64,000 bases of DNA from Loxodes magnus (lineage: Eukaryota > Ciliophora > Karyorelictea > Loxodida > Loxodidae). The stretch is from positions 496,001 through 560,000 of the forward strand of contig CAMPDV010000129.1 in NCBI GenBank assembly GCA_946699065.1, given 5' to 3'. Shown piece after piece: positions 34,401 to 49,400 of this stretch (the first letter of the stretch is position 1; every line of letters starts with the position of its first letter). Under the pieces are notes generated by a model. The model was not told the DNA's origin. It saw only the letters and a list, made by a program, of their open reading frames with translations, and did not search any database. A program made the position numbers and the translations under genes.

Positions 34401-37400
34401 CTTTAGTTAATTCGGTGGCGATCTCCAATGATCAGAAGTTCATTATCTCCGGAAGTTGAGATAACTCTATCAAAGTCTGGGATTTCCAGACTGGAAGTTG
34501 TACTAGGACATTAAGTGGACATTCCTCTTATGTTTATTCGGTTGCGATCTCCAATGATCAGAAGTTCATTATCTCCGGAAGTTGAGATAACTCTATCAAA
34601 GTCTTGGATTTCCAGACTGGAAGTTGTACTAGGACATTAAGTGGACATTCCTCTTTAGTTAATTCGGTTGCGATCTCCAATGATCAGAAGTTCATTATCT
34701 CCGGAAGTTTAGATAACTCTATCAAAGTCTGGGATTTCCAGACTGGAAGTTGTACTAGGACATTAAGTGGACATTCCTCTTTAGTTAATTCGGTTGCGAT
34801 CTCCAATGATCAGAAGTTCATTATCTCCGGAAGTTTAGATAACTCTATCAAAGTCTGGGATTTCCAGACTGGAAGTTGTACTAGGACATTAAGTGGACAT
34901 TCCTCTTTAGTTAATTCGGTTGCGATCTCCAATGATCAGAAGTTCATTATTTCCGGAAGTTTAGATAACTCTATCAAAGTCTGGGATTTCCAGACTGGAA
35001 GTTGTACTAGGACATTAAGTGGACATTCCTCTTTAGTTAATTCGGTGGCGATCTCCAATGATCAGAAGTTCATTATTTCCGGAAGTTTAGATAACTCTAT
35101 CAAAGTCTGGGATTTCCAGACTGGAAGTTGTACTAGGACATTAAGTGGACATTCCTCTGGAGTTTATTTTGTTGCGATCTCCAATGATCAGAAGTTCATT
35201 ATCTCCGGAAGTGATGATCACTCTATCAAAGTCTGGGATTTCCAGACTGGAAGTTGTACTCGGACATTAAGTGGACATTCCTCTGGAGTTTATTCGGTTG
35301 CGATCTCCAATGATCAGAAGTTCATTATCTCCGGAAGTTTAGATAACTCTATCAAAGTCTGGGATTTCCAGACTGGAAGTTGTACTAGGACATTAAGTGG
35401 ACATTCCTCTTTAGTTAATTCGGTGGCGATCTCCAATGATCAGAAGTTCATTATCTCCGGAAGTTGAGATAACTCTATCAAAGTCTGGGATTTCCAGACT
35501 GGAAGTTGTACTAGGACATTAAGTGGACATTCCTCTTATGTTTATTCGGTTGCGATCTCCAATGATCAGAAGTTCATTATCTCCGGAAGTTGAGATAACT
35601 CTATCAAAGTCTTGGATTTCCAGACTGGAAGTTGTACTAGGACATTAAGTGGACATTCCTCTTTAGTTAATTCGGTTGCGATCTCCAATGATCAGAAGTT
35701 CATTATCTCCGGAAGTTTAGATAACTCTATCAAAGTCTGGGATTTCCAGACTGGAAGTTGTACTAGGACATTAAGTGGACATTCCTCTTTAGTTAATTCG
35801 GTTGCGATCTCCAATGATCAGAAGTTCATTATCTCCGGAAGTTTAGATAACTCTATCAAAGTCTGGGATTTCCAGACTGGAAGTTGTACTAGGACATTAA
35901 GTGGACATTCCTCTTTAGTTAATTCGGTTGCGATCTCCAATGATCAGAAGTTCATTATTTCCGGAAGTTTAGATAACTCTATCAAAGTCTGGGATTTCCA
36001 GACTGGAAGTTGTACTAGGACATTAAGTGGACATTCCTCTTTAGTTAATTCGGTTGCGATCTCCAATGATCAGAAGTTCATTATTTCCGGAAGTTTAGAT
36101 AACTCTATCAAAGTCTGGGATTTCCAGACTGGAAGTTGTACTAGGACATTAAGTGGACATTCCTCTTTAGTTAATTCGGTGGCGATCTCCAATGATCAGA
36201 AGTTCATTATTTCCGGAAGTTGAGATAACTCTATCAAAGTCTGGGATTTCCAGACTGGAAGTTGTACTAGGACATTAAGTGGACATTCCTCTTATGTTTA
36301 TTCGGTTGCGATCTCCAATGATCAGAAGTTCATTATCTCCGGAAGTGATGATCACTCTATCAAAGTCTGGGATTTCCAGACTGGAAGTTGTACTCGGACA
36401 TTAAGTGGACATTCCTCTGGAGTTTATTCGGTTGCGATCTCCAATGATCAGAAGTTCATTATCTCCGGAAGTTTAGATAACTCTATCAAAGTCTGGGATT
36501 TCCAGACTGGAAGTTGTACTAGGACATTAAGTGGACATTCCTCTTTAGTTAATTCGGTGGCGATCTCCAATGATCAGAAGTTCATTATCTCCGGTAGTTC
36601 TGATAACTCTATCAAAGTCTGGGATTTCCAGACTGGAAGTTGTACTAGGACATTAAGTGGACATTCCTCTTTAGTTAATTCGGTGGCGATCTCCAATGAT
36701 CAGAAGTTCATTATCTCCGGAAGTGATGATCACTCAATCAAAGACTGGGATTTCCAGACTGGAAGTTGTACTCGGACATTAAGTGGACATTCCTCTGAAG
36801 TTTATTCGGTTGCGATCTCCAATGATCAGAAGTTCATTATCTCCGGAAGTTGAGATAACTCTATCAAAGTCTTGGATTTCCAGACTGGAAGTTGTACTAG
36901 GACATTAAGTGGACATTCCTCTTATGTTTATTCGGTTGCGATCTCCAATGATCAGAAGTTCATTATTTCCGAAAGTTTAGATAACTCTATCAAAGTCTGG
37001 GATTTCCAGACTGGAAGTTGTACTCGGACATTAAGTGGACATTCCTCTGGAGTTTATTCGGTTGCGATCTCCAATGATCAGAAGTTCATTATTTCCGGAA
37101 GTTTAGATAACTCTATCAAAGTCTGGGATTTCCAGACTGGAAGTTGTACTCGGACATTAAGTGGACATTCCTCTTTAGTTAATTCGGTGGCGATCTCCAA
37201 TGATCAGAAGTTCATTATCTCCGGAAGTTGAGATAACTCTATCAAAGTCTGGGATTTCCAGACTGGAAGTTGTACTAGGACATTAAGTGGACATTCCTCT
37301 TATGTTTATTCGGTTGCGATCTCCAATGATCAGAAGTTCATTATCTCCGGAAGTTGAGATAACTCTATCAAAGTCTTGGATTTCCAGACTGGAAGTTGTA

Positions 37401-40400
37401 CTAGGACATTAAGTGGACATTCCTCTTTAGTTAATTCGGTTGCGATCTCCAATGATCAGAAGTTTATTATCTCCGGAAGTTCTGATAACTCTATCAAAGT
37501 CTGGGATTTCCAGACTGGAAGTTGTACTCGGACATTAAGTGGACATTCCTCTTTAGTTAATTCGGTGGCGATCTCCAATGATCAGAAGTTCATTATCTCC
37601 GGAAGTAGAGATAACTCTATCAAAGTCTTGGATTTCCAGACTGGAAGTTGTACTAGGACATTAAGTGGACATTCCTCTTATGTTTATTCGGTTGCGATCT
37701 CCAATGATCAGAAGTTCATTATCTCCGGAAGTGATGATAACTCTATCAAAGTCTGGGATTTCCAGACTGGAAGTTGTACTAGGACATTAAGTGGACATTC
37801 CTCTTTAGTTAATTCGGTTGCGATCTCCAATGATCAGAAGTTCATTATCTCCGGAAGTTTAGATAACTCTATCAAAGTCTGGGATTTCCAGACTGGAAGT
37901 TGTACTAGGACATTAAGTGGACATTCCTCTTTAGTTAATTCGGTGGCGATCTCCAATGATCAGAAGTTCATTATCTCCGGAAGTGATGATCACTCAATCA
38001 AAGACTGGGATTTCCAGACTGGAAGTTGTACTCGGACATTAAGTGGACATTCCTCTGGAGTTTATTCGGTTGCGATCTCCAATGATCAGAAGTTCATTAT
38101 CTCCGGAAGTGATGATCACTCTATCAAAGTCTGGGATTTCCAGACTGGAAGTTGTACTCGGACATTAAGTGGACATTCCTCTTTAGTTAATTCGGTGGCG
38201 ATCTCCAATGATCAGAAGTTCATTATCTCCGGAAGTGATGATCACTCAATCAAAGACTGGGATTTCCAGACTGGAAGTTGTACTCGGACATTAAGTGGAC
38301 ATTCCTCTGGAGTTTATTCGGTTGCGATCTCCAATGATCAGAAGTTCATTATCTCCGGAAGTGATGATCACTCTATCAAAGTCTGGGATTTCCAGACTGG
38401 AAGTTGTACTAGGACATTAAGTGGACATTCCTCTGGAGTTTATTCGGTTGCGATCTCCAATGATCAGAAGTTCATTATCTCCGGAAGTGATGATCACTCA
38501 ATCAAAGACTGGGATTTCCAGACTGGAAGTTGTACTAGGACATTAAGTGGACATTCCTCTTTAGTTAATTCGGTTGCGATCTCCAATGATCAGAAGTTCA
38601 TTATCTCCGGAAGTTTAGATAACTCTATCAAAGTCTGGGATTTCCAGACTGGAAGTTGTACTCGGACATTAAGTGGACATTCCTCTTTAGTTTATTCGGT
38701 TGCGATCTCCAATGATCAGAAGTTCATTATCTCCGGTAGTTCTGATAACTCTATCAAAGTCTGGGATTTCCAGACTGGAAGTTGTACTCGGACATTAAGT
38801 GGACATTCCTCTGGAGTTTATTCGGTTGCGATCTCCAATGATCAGAAGTTCATTATCTCCGGAATTGATGATCACTCAATCAAAGACTGGGATTTCCAGA
38901 CTGGAAGTTGTACTCGGACATTAAGGGGACATTCCAAGGCAGTTATTTCGGTTGCGATCTCCAATGATCAGAAGTTCATTATCTCCGGTAGTTCTGATAA
39001 CTCTATCAAAGTCTGGGATTTCCAGACTGGAAGTTGTACTAGGACATTAAGTGGACATTCCTCTTTAGTTAATTCGGTGGCGATCTCCAATGATCAGAAG
39101 TTCATTATCTCCGGAAGTTGAGATAACTCTATCAAAGTCTGGGATTTCCAGACTGGAAGTTGTACTAGGACATTAAGTGGACATTCCTCTGGAGTTTATT
39201 CGGTTGCGATCTCCAATGATCAGAAGTTCATTATCTCCGGAAGTAGAGATAACTCTATCAAAGTCTTGGATTTCCAGACTGGAAGTTGTACTAGGACATT
39301 AAGTGGACATTCCTCTTATGTTTATTCGGTTGCGATCTCCAATGATCAGAAGTTCATTATTTCCGGAAGTGATGATCACTCTATCAAAGTCTGGGATTTC
39401 CAGACTGGAAGTTGTACTCGGACATTAAGTGGACATTCCTCTTTAGTTAATTCGGTGGCGATCTCCAATGATCAGAAGTTCATTATCTCCGGAAGTGATG
39501 ATAACTCTATCAAAGTCTGGGATTTCCAGACTGGAAGTTGTACTAGGACATTAAGTGGACATTCCTCTTATGTTTATTCGGTTGCGATCTCCAATGATCA
39601 GAAGTTCATTATCTCCGGAAGTTGAGATAACTCTATCAAAGTCTTGGATTTCCAGACTGGAAGTTGTACTAGGACATTAAGTGGACATTCCTCTTTAGTT
39701 AATTCGGTGGCGATCTCCAATGATCAGAAGTTCATTATTTCCGGAAGTTTAGATAACTCTATCAAAGTCTGGGATTTCCAGACTGGAAGTTGTACTCGGA
39801 CATTAAGTGGACATTCCTCTTTAGTTAATTCGGTTGCGATCTCCAATGATCAGAAGTTCATTATCTCCGGAAGTGATGATAACTCTATCAAAGTCTGGGA
39901 TTTCCAGACTGGAAGTTGTACTCGGACATTAAGGGGACATTCCAAGGCAGTTATTTCGGTTGCGATCTCCAATGATCAGAAGTTCATTATCTCCGGTAGT
40001 TCTGATAACTCTATCAAAGTCTGGGATTTCCAGACTGGAAGTTGTACTAGGACATTAAGTGGACATTCCTCTTTAGTTAATTCGGTTGCGATCTCCAATG
40101 ATCAGAAGTTCATTATCTCCGGAAGTTTAGATAACTCTATCAAAGTCTGGGATTTCCAGACTGGAAGTTGTACTAGGACATTAAGTGGACATTCCTCTTT
40201 AGTTAATTCGGTGGCGATCTCCAATGATCAGAAGTTCATTATCTCCGGAAGTGATGATCACTCAATCAAAGACTGGGATTTCCAGACTGGAAGTTGTACT
40301 CGGACATTAAGTGGACATTCCTCTGGAGTTTATTCGGTTGCGATCTCCAATGATCAGAAGTTCATTATCTCCGGAAGTGATGATAACTCTATCAAAGTCT

Positions 40401-43400
40401 GGGATTTCCAGACTGGAAGTTGTACTAGGACATTAAGTGGACATTCCTCTTTAGTTAATTCGGTGGCGATCTCCAATGATCAGAAGTTCATTATCTCCGG
40501 AAGTGATGATCACTCAATCAAAGACTGGGATTTCCAGACTGGAAGTTGTACTCGGACATTAAGTGGACATTCCTCTGGAGTTTATTCGGTTGCGATCTCC
40601 AATGATCAGAAGTTCATTATCTCCGGAAGTGATGATCACTCTATCAAAGTCTGGGATTTCCAGACTGGAAGTTGTACTAGGACATTAAGTGGACATTCCT
40701 CTGGAGTTTATTCGGTTGCGATCTCCAATGATCAGAAGTTCATTATCTCCGGAAGTGATGATCACTCAATCAAAGACTGGGATTTCCAGACTGGAAGTTG
40801 TACTAGGACATTAAGTGGACATTCCTCTTTAGTTAATTCGGTTGCGATCTCCAATGATCAGAAGTTCATTATCTCCGGAAGTGATGATCACTCAATCAAA
40901 GACTGGGATTTCCAGACTGGAAGTTGTACTCGGACATTAAGTGGACATTCCTCTTTAGTTTATTCGGTTGCGATCTCCAATGATCAGAAGTTCATTATCT
41001 CCGGAAGTTTAGATAACTCTATCAAAGTCTGGGATTTCCAGACTGGAAGTTGTACTAGGACATTAAGTGGACATTCCTCTGGAGTTTATTCGGTTGCGAT
41101 CTCCAATGATCAGAAGTTCATTATCTCCGGAAGTGATGATCACTCAATCAAAGACTGGGATTTCCAGACTGGAAGTTGTACTCGGACATTAAGGGGACAT
41201 TCCAAGGCAGTTATTTCGGTTGCGATCTCCAATGATCAGAAGTTCATTATCTCCGGTAGTTCTGATAACTCTATCAAAGTCTGGGATTTCCAGACTGGAA
41301 GTTGTACTAGGACATTAAGTGGACATTCCTCTTTAGTTAATTCGGTGGCGATCTCCAATGATCAGAAGTTCATTATCTCCGGAAGTTGAGATAACTCTAT
41401 CAAAGTCTGGGATTTCCAGACTGGAAGTTGTACTAGGACATTAAGTGGACATTCCTCTGGAGTTTATTCGGTTGCGATCTCCAATGATCAGAAGTTCATT
41501 ATCTCCGGAAGTAGAGATAACTCTATCAAAGTCTTGGATTTCCAGACTGGAAGTTGTACTAGGACATTAAGTGGACATTCCTCTTATGTTTATTCGGTTG
41601 CGATCTCCAATGATCAGAAGTTCATTATTTCCGGAAGTGATGATAACTCTATCAAAGTCTGGGATTTCCAGACTGGAAGTTGTACTAGGACATTAAGTGG
41701 ACATTCCTCTTTAGTTAATTCGGTGGCGATCTCCAATGATCAGAAGTTCATTATCTCCGGAAGTTGAGATAACTCTATCAAAGTCTGGGATTTCCAGACT
41801 GGAAGTTGTACTAGGACATTAAGTGGACATTCCTCTTATGTTTATTCGGTTGCGATCTCCAATGATCAGAAGTTCATTATCTCCGGAAGTTTAGATAACT
41901 CTATCAAAGTCTGGGATTTCCAGACTGGAAGTTGTACTAGGACATTAAGTGGACATTCCTCTTTAGTTAATTCGGTGGCGATCTCCAATGATCAGAAGTT
42001 CATTATCTCCGGAAGTGATGATCACTCAATCAAAGACTGGGATTTCCAGACTGGAAGTTGTACTCGGACATTAAGTGGACATTCCTCTGGAGTTTATTCG
42101 GTTGCGATCTCCAATGATCAGAAGTTCATTATCTCCGGAAGTGATGATCACTCTATCAAAGTCTGGGATTTCCAGACTGGAAGTTGTACTCGGACATTAA
42201 GTGGACATTCCTCTTTAGTTTATTCGGTTGCGATCTCCAATGATCAGAAGTTCATTATCTCCGGTAGTTCTGATAACTCTATCAAAGTCTGGGATTTCCA
42301 GACTGGAAGTTGTACTCGGACATTAAGTGGACATTCCTCTGGAGTTTATTCGGTTGCGATCTCCAATGATCAGAAGTTCATTATCTCCGGAATTGATGAT
42401 CACTCAATCAAAGACTGGGATTTCCAGACTGGAAGTTGTACTCGGACATTAAGGGGACATTCCAAGGCAGTTATTTCGGTTGCGATCTCCAATGATCAGA
42501 AGTTCATTATCTCCGGAAGTTGAGATAACTCTATCAAAGTCTGGGATTTCCAGACTGGAAGTTGTACTAGGACATTAAGTGGACATTCCTCTGGAGTTTA
42601 TTCGGTTGCGATCTCCAATGATCAGAAGTTCATTATCTCCGGAAGTAGAGATAACTCTATCAAAGTCTTGGATTTCCAGACTGGAAGTTGTACTAGGACA
42701 TTAAGTGGACATTCCTCTTATGTTTATTCGGTTGCGATCTCCAATGATCAGAAGTTCATTATTTCCGGAAGTGATGATCACTCTATCAAAGTCTGGGATT
42801 TCCAGACTGGAAGTTGTACTCGGACATTAAGTGGACATTCCTCTTTAGTTAATTCGTTGGCGATCTCCAATGATCAGAAGTTCATTATCTCCGGAAGTTG
42901 AGATAACTCTATCAAAGTCTGGGATTTCCAGACTGGAAGTTGTACTAGGACATTAAGTGGACATTCCTCTTATGTTTATTCGGTTGCGATCTCCAATGAT
43001 CAGAAGTTCATTATCTCCGGAAGTTGAGATAACTCTATCAAAGTCTTGGATTTCCAGACTGGAAGTTGTACTAGGACATTAAGTGGACATTCCTCTTTAG
43101 TTAATTCGGTGGCGATCTCCAATGATCAGAAGTTCATTATTTCCGGAAGTTTAGATAACTCTATCAAAGTCTGGGATTTCCAGACTGGAAGTTGTACTCG
43201 GACATTAAGTGGACATTCCTCTTTAGTTAATTCGGTGGCGATCTCCAATGATCAGAAGTTCATTATCTCCGGAAGTGATGATAACTCTATCAAAGTCTGG
43301 GATTTCCAGACTGGAAGTTGTACTAGGACATTAAGTGGACATTCCTCTTATGTTTATTCGGTTGCGATCTCCAATGATCAGAAGTTCATTATCTCCGGAA

Positions 43401-46400
43401 GTGATGATAACTCTATCAAAGTCTGGGATTTCCAGACTGGAAGTTGTACTAGGACATTAAGTGGACATTCCTCTGGAGTTTATTCGGTTGCGATCTCCAA
43501 TGATCAGAAGTTCATTATCTCCGGAAGTTGAGATAACTCTATCAAAGTCTTGGATTTCCAGACTGGAAGTTGTACTAGGACATTAAGTGGACATTCCTCT
43601 TTAGTTAATTCGGTGGCGATCTCCAATGATCAGAAGTTCATTATTTCCGGAAGTTTAGATAACTCTATCAAAGTCTGGGATTTCCAGACTGGAAGTTGTA
43701 CTCGGACATTAAGTGGACATTCCTCTTTAGTTAATTCGGTGGCGATCTCCAATGATCAGAAGTTCATTATCTCCGGAAGTTGAGATAACTCTATCAAAGT
43801 CTGGGATTTCCAGACTGGAAGTTGTACTAGGACATTAAGTGGACATTCCTCTTATGTTTATTCGGTTGCGATCTCCAATGATCAGAAGTTCATTATTTCC
43901 GGAAGTGATGATCACTCAATCAAAGACTGGGATTTCCAGACTGGAAGTTGTACTCGGACATTAAGTGGACATTCCTCTGGAGTTTATTCGGTTGCGATCT
44001 CCAATGATCAGAAGTTCATTATCTCCGGAAGTGATGATCACTCTATCAAAGTCTGGGATTTCCAGACTGGAAGTTGTACTAGGACATTAAGTGGACATTC
44101 CTCTTTAGTTAATTCGGTGGCGATCTCCAATGATCAGAAGTTCATTATCTCCGGAAGTGATGATCACTCTATCAAAGTCTGGGATTTCCAGACTGGAAGT
44201 TGTACTCGGACATTAAGTGGACATTCCTCTGGAGTTTATTCGGTTGCGATCTCCAATGATCAGAAGTTCATTATCTCCGGAAGTGATGATCACTCTATCA
44301 AAGTCTGGGATTTCCAGACTGGAAGTTGTACTCGGACATTAAGTGGACATTCCTCTTTAGTTTATTCGGTTGCGATCTCCAATGATCAGAAGTTCATTAT
44401 CTCCGGAAGTGATGATCACTCTATCAAAGTCTGGGATTTCCAGACTGGAAGTTGTACTAGGACATTAAGTGGACATTCCTCTTTAGTTAATTCGGTGGCG
44501 ATCTCCAATGATCAGAAGTTCATTATCTCCGGAAGTGATGATCACTCTATCAAAGTCTGGGATTTCCAGACTGGAAGTTGTACTAGGACATTAAGTGGAC
44601 ATTCCTCTGGAGTTTATTCGGTGGCGATCTCCAATGATCAGAAGTTCATTATCTCCGGAAGTTGAGATAACTCTATCAAAGTCTGGGATTTCCAGACTGG
44701 AAGTTGTACTAGGACATTAAGTGGACATTCCTCTTATGTTTATTCGGTTGCGATCTCCAATGATCAGAAGTTCATTATCTCCGGAAGTTGAGATAACTCT
44801 ATCAAAGTCTTGGATTTCCAGACTGGAAGTTGTACTAGGACATTAAGTGGACATTCCTCTTTAGTTAATTCGGTGGCGATCTCCAATGATCAGAAGTTCA
44901 TTATCTCCGGAAGTGATGATAACTCTATCAAAGTCTGGGATTTCCAGACTGGAAGTTGTACTAGGACATTAAGTGGACATTCCTCTGGAGTTTATTCGGT
45001 TGCGATCTCCAATGATCAGAAGTTCATTATCTCCGGAAGTGATGATCACTCTATCAAAGTCTGGGATTTCCAGACTGGAAGTTGTACTCGGACATTAAGG
45101 GGACATTCCAAGGCAGTTATTTCGGTTGCGATCTCCAATGATCAGAAGTTCATTATCTCCGGTAGTTCTGATAACTCTATCAAAGTCTGGGATTTCCAGA
45201 CTGGAAGTTGTACTAGGACATTAAGTGGACATTCCTCTTTAGTTAATTCGGTGGCGATCTCCAATGATCAGAAGTTCATTATCTCCGGAAGTTGAGATAA
45301 CTCTATCAAAGTCTTGGATTTCCAGACTGGAAGTTGTACTCGGACATTAAGTGGACATTCCTCTTTAGTTAATTCGGTGGCGATCTCCAATGATCAGAAG
45401 TTCATTATCTCCGGAAGTGATGATCACTCTATCAAAGTCTGGGATTTCCAGACTGGAAGTTGTACTCGGACATTAAGGGGACATTCCAAGGCAGTTATTT
45501 CGGTTGCGATCTCCAATGATCAGAAGTTCATTATCTCCGGTAGTTCTGATAACTCTATCAAAGTCTGGGATTTCCAGACTGGAAGTTGTACTAGGACATT
45601 AAGTGGACATTCCTCTTATGTTTATTCGGTTGCGATCTCCAATGATCAGAAGTTCATTATCTCCGGAAGTTGAGATAACTCTATCAAAGTCTTGGATTTC
45701 CAGACTGGAAGTTGTACTCGGACATTAAGTGGACATTCCTCTTTAGTTAATTCGGTGGCGATCTCCAATGATCAGAAGTTCATTATCTCCGGAAGTCTTG
45801 ATAACTCTATCAAAGTCTGGGATTTCCAGACTGGAGGTTGTACTAGGACATTAAGTGGACATTCCTCTTTAGTTAATTCGGTTGCGATCTCCAATGATCA
45901 GAAGTTCATTATCTCCGGAAGTTTAGATAACTCTATCAAAGTCTGGGATTTCCAGACTGGAAGTTGTACTAGGACATTAAGTGGACATTCCTCTTTAGTT
46001 AATTCGGTTGCGATCTCCAATGATCAGAAGTTCATTATATCCGGAAGTTGAGATAACTCTATCAAAGTCTGGGATTTCCAGACTGGAAGTTGTACTCGGA
46101 CATTAAGTGGACATTCCTCTTTAGTTAATTCGGTTGCGATCTCCAATGATCAGAAGTTCATTATCTCCGGAAGTTTAGATAACTCTATCAAAGTCTGGGA
46201 TTTCCAGACTGGAAGTTGTACTAGGACATTAAGTGGACATTCCTCTTTAGTTAATTCGGTGGCGATCTCCAATGATCAGAAGTTCATTATCTCCGGAAGT
46301 GATGATCACTCTATCAAAGTCTGGGATTTCCAGACTGGAAGTTGTACTCGGACATTAAGTGGACATTCCTCTTTAGTTAATTCGGTGGCGATCTCCAATG

Positions 46401-49400
46401 ATCAGAAGTTCATTATCTCCGGAAGTTGAGATAACTCTATCAAAGTCTTGGATTTCCAGACTGGAAGTTGTACTAGGACATTAAGTGGACATTCCTCTTT
46501 AGTTAATTCGGTGGCGATCTCCAATGATCAGAAGTTCATTATCTCCGGAAGTGATGATCACTCAATCAAAGACTGGGATTTCCAGACTGGAAGTTGTACT
46601 CGGACATTAAGTGGACATTCCTCTGGAGTTTATTCGGTTGCGATCTCCAATGATCAGAAGTTCATTATCTCCGGAAGTTGAGATAACTCTATCAAAGTCT
46701 TGGATTTCCAGACTGGAAGTTGTACTAGGACATTAAGTGGACATTCCTCTTTAGTTAATTCGGTGGCGATCTCCAATGATCAGAAGTTCATTATCTCCGG
46801 AAGTGATGATCACTCTATCAAAGTCTGGGATTTCCAGACTGGAAGTTGTACTCGGACATTAAGTGGACATTCCTCTTTAGTTAATTCGGTGGCGATCTCC
46901 AATGATCAGAAGTTCATTATCTCCGGTAGTTCTGATAACTCTATCAAAGTCTGGGATTTCCAGACTGGAAGTTGTACTCGGACATTAAGTGGACATTCCT
47001 CTTTAGTTTATTCGGTTGCGATCTCCAATGATCAGAAGTTCATTATCTCCGGAAGTGATGATCACTCTATCAAAGTCTGGGATTTCCAGACTGGAAGTTG
47101 TACTCGGACATTAAGTGGACATTCCTCTTTAGTTAATTCGGTGGCGATCTCCAATGATCAGAAGTTCATTATCTCCGGAAGTTTAGATAACTCTATCAAA
47201 GTCTGGGATTTCCAGACTGGAAGTTGTACTCGGACATTAAGTGGACATTCCTCTGGAGTTTATTTTGTTGCGATCTCCAATGATCAGAAGTTCATTATCT
47301 CCGGAAGTTGAGATCACTCTATCAAAGTCTGGGATTTCCAGACTGGAAGTTGTACTCGGACATTAAGTGGACATTCCTCTTTAGTTAATTCGGTGGCGAT
47401 CTCCAATGATCAGAAGTTCATTATCTCCGGAAGTTGAGATAACTCTATCAAAGTCTGGGATTTCCAGACTGGAAGTTGTACTAGGACATTAAGTGGACAT
47501 TCCTCTTTAGTTAATTCGGTTGCGATCTCCAATGATCAGAAGTTCATTATCTCCGGAAGTGATGATCACTCTATCAAAGTCTGGGATTTCCAGACTGGAA
47601 GTTGTACTCGGACATTAAGTGGACATTCCTCTTTAGTTAATTCGGTGGCGATCTCCAATGATCAGAAGTTCATTATCTCCGGAAGTTGAGATAACTCTAT
47701 CAAAGTCTTGGATTTCCAGACTGGAAGTTGTACTAGGACATTAAGTGGACATTCCTCTTTAGTTAATTCGGTGGCGATCTCCAATGATCAGAAGTTCATT
47801 ATTTCCGGAAGTTTAGATAACTCTATCAAAGTCTGGGATTTCCAGACTGGAAGTTGTACTCGGACATTAAGTGGACATTCCTCTTTAGTTAATTCGGTGG
47901 CGATCTCCAATGATCAGAAGTTCATTATCTCCGGAAGTTGAGATAACTCTATCAAAGTCTGGGATTTCCAGACTGGAAGTTGTACTAGGACATTAAGTGG
48001 ACATTCCTCTTATGTTTATTCGGTTGCGATCTCCAATGATCAGAAGTTCATTATTTCCGGAAGTTTAGATAATTCTATCAAAGTCTGGGATTTCCAGACT
48101 GGAAGTTGTACTCGGACATTAAGTGGACATTCCTCTGGAGTTTATTCGGTTGCGATCTCCAATGATCAGAAGTTCATTATCTCCGGAAGTTTAGATAACT
48201 CTATCAAAGTCTGGGATTTCCAGACTGGAAGTTGTACTAGGACATTAAGTGGACATTCCGCTTTAGTTAATTCGGTGGCGATCTCCAATGATCAGAAGTT
48301 CATTATCTCCGGAAGTTGAGATAACTCTATCAAAGTCTGGGATTTCCAGACTGGAAGTTGTACTAGGACATTAAGTGGACATTCCTCTTTAGTTAATTCG
48401 GTGGCGATCTCCAATGATCAGAAGTTCATTATCTCCGGAAGTTGAGATAACTCTATCAAAGTCTTGGATTTCCAGACTGGAAGTTGTACTAGGACATTAA
48501 GTGGACATTCCTCTTTAGTTAATTCGGTGGCGATCTCCAATGATCAGAAGTTCATTATTTCCGGAAGTTTAGATAACTCTATCAAAGTCTGGGATTTCCA
48601 GACTGGAAGTTGTACTCGGACATTAAGTGGACATTCCTCTTTAGTTAATTCGGTGGCGATCTCCAATGATCAGAAGTTCATTATCTCCGGAAGTTGAGAT
48701 AACTCTATCAAAGTCTGGGATTTCCAGACTGGAAGTTGTACTAGGACATTAAGTGGACATTCCTCTTATGTTTATTCGGTTGCGATCTCCAATGATCAGA
48801 AGTTCATTATCTCCGGAAGTTGAGATAACTCTATCAAAGTCTTGGATTTCCAGACTGGAAGTTGTACTAGGACATTAAGTGGACATTCCTCTTTAGTTAA
48901 TTCGGTTGCGATCTCCAATGATCAGAAGTTCATTATTTCCGGAAGTTGAGATAACTCTATCAAAGTCTTGGATTTCCAGACTGGAAGTTGTACTAGGACA
49001 TTAAGTGGACATTCCTCTGGAGTTTATTTTGTTGCGATCTCCAATGATCAGAAGTTCATTATCTCCGGAAGTGATGATCACTCTATCAAAGTCTGGGATT
49101 TCCAGACTGGAAGTTGTACTCGGACATTAAGTGGACATTCCTCTTTAGTTAATTCGGTGGCGATCTCCAATGATCAGAAGTTCATTATCTCCGGAAGTGA
49201 TGATCACTCAATCAAAGACTGGGATTTCCAGACTGGAAGTTGTACTCGGACATTAAGTGGACATTCCTCTGGAGTTTATTCGGTTGCGATCTCCAATGAT
49301 CAGAAGTTCATTATCTCCGGAAGTGATGATCACTCTATCAAAGTCTGGGATTTCCAGACTGGAAGTTGTACTAGGACATTAAGTGGACATTCCTCTGGAG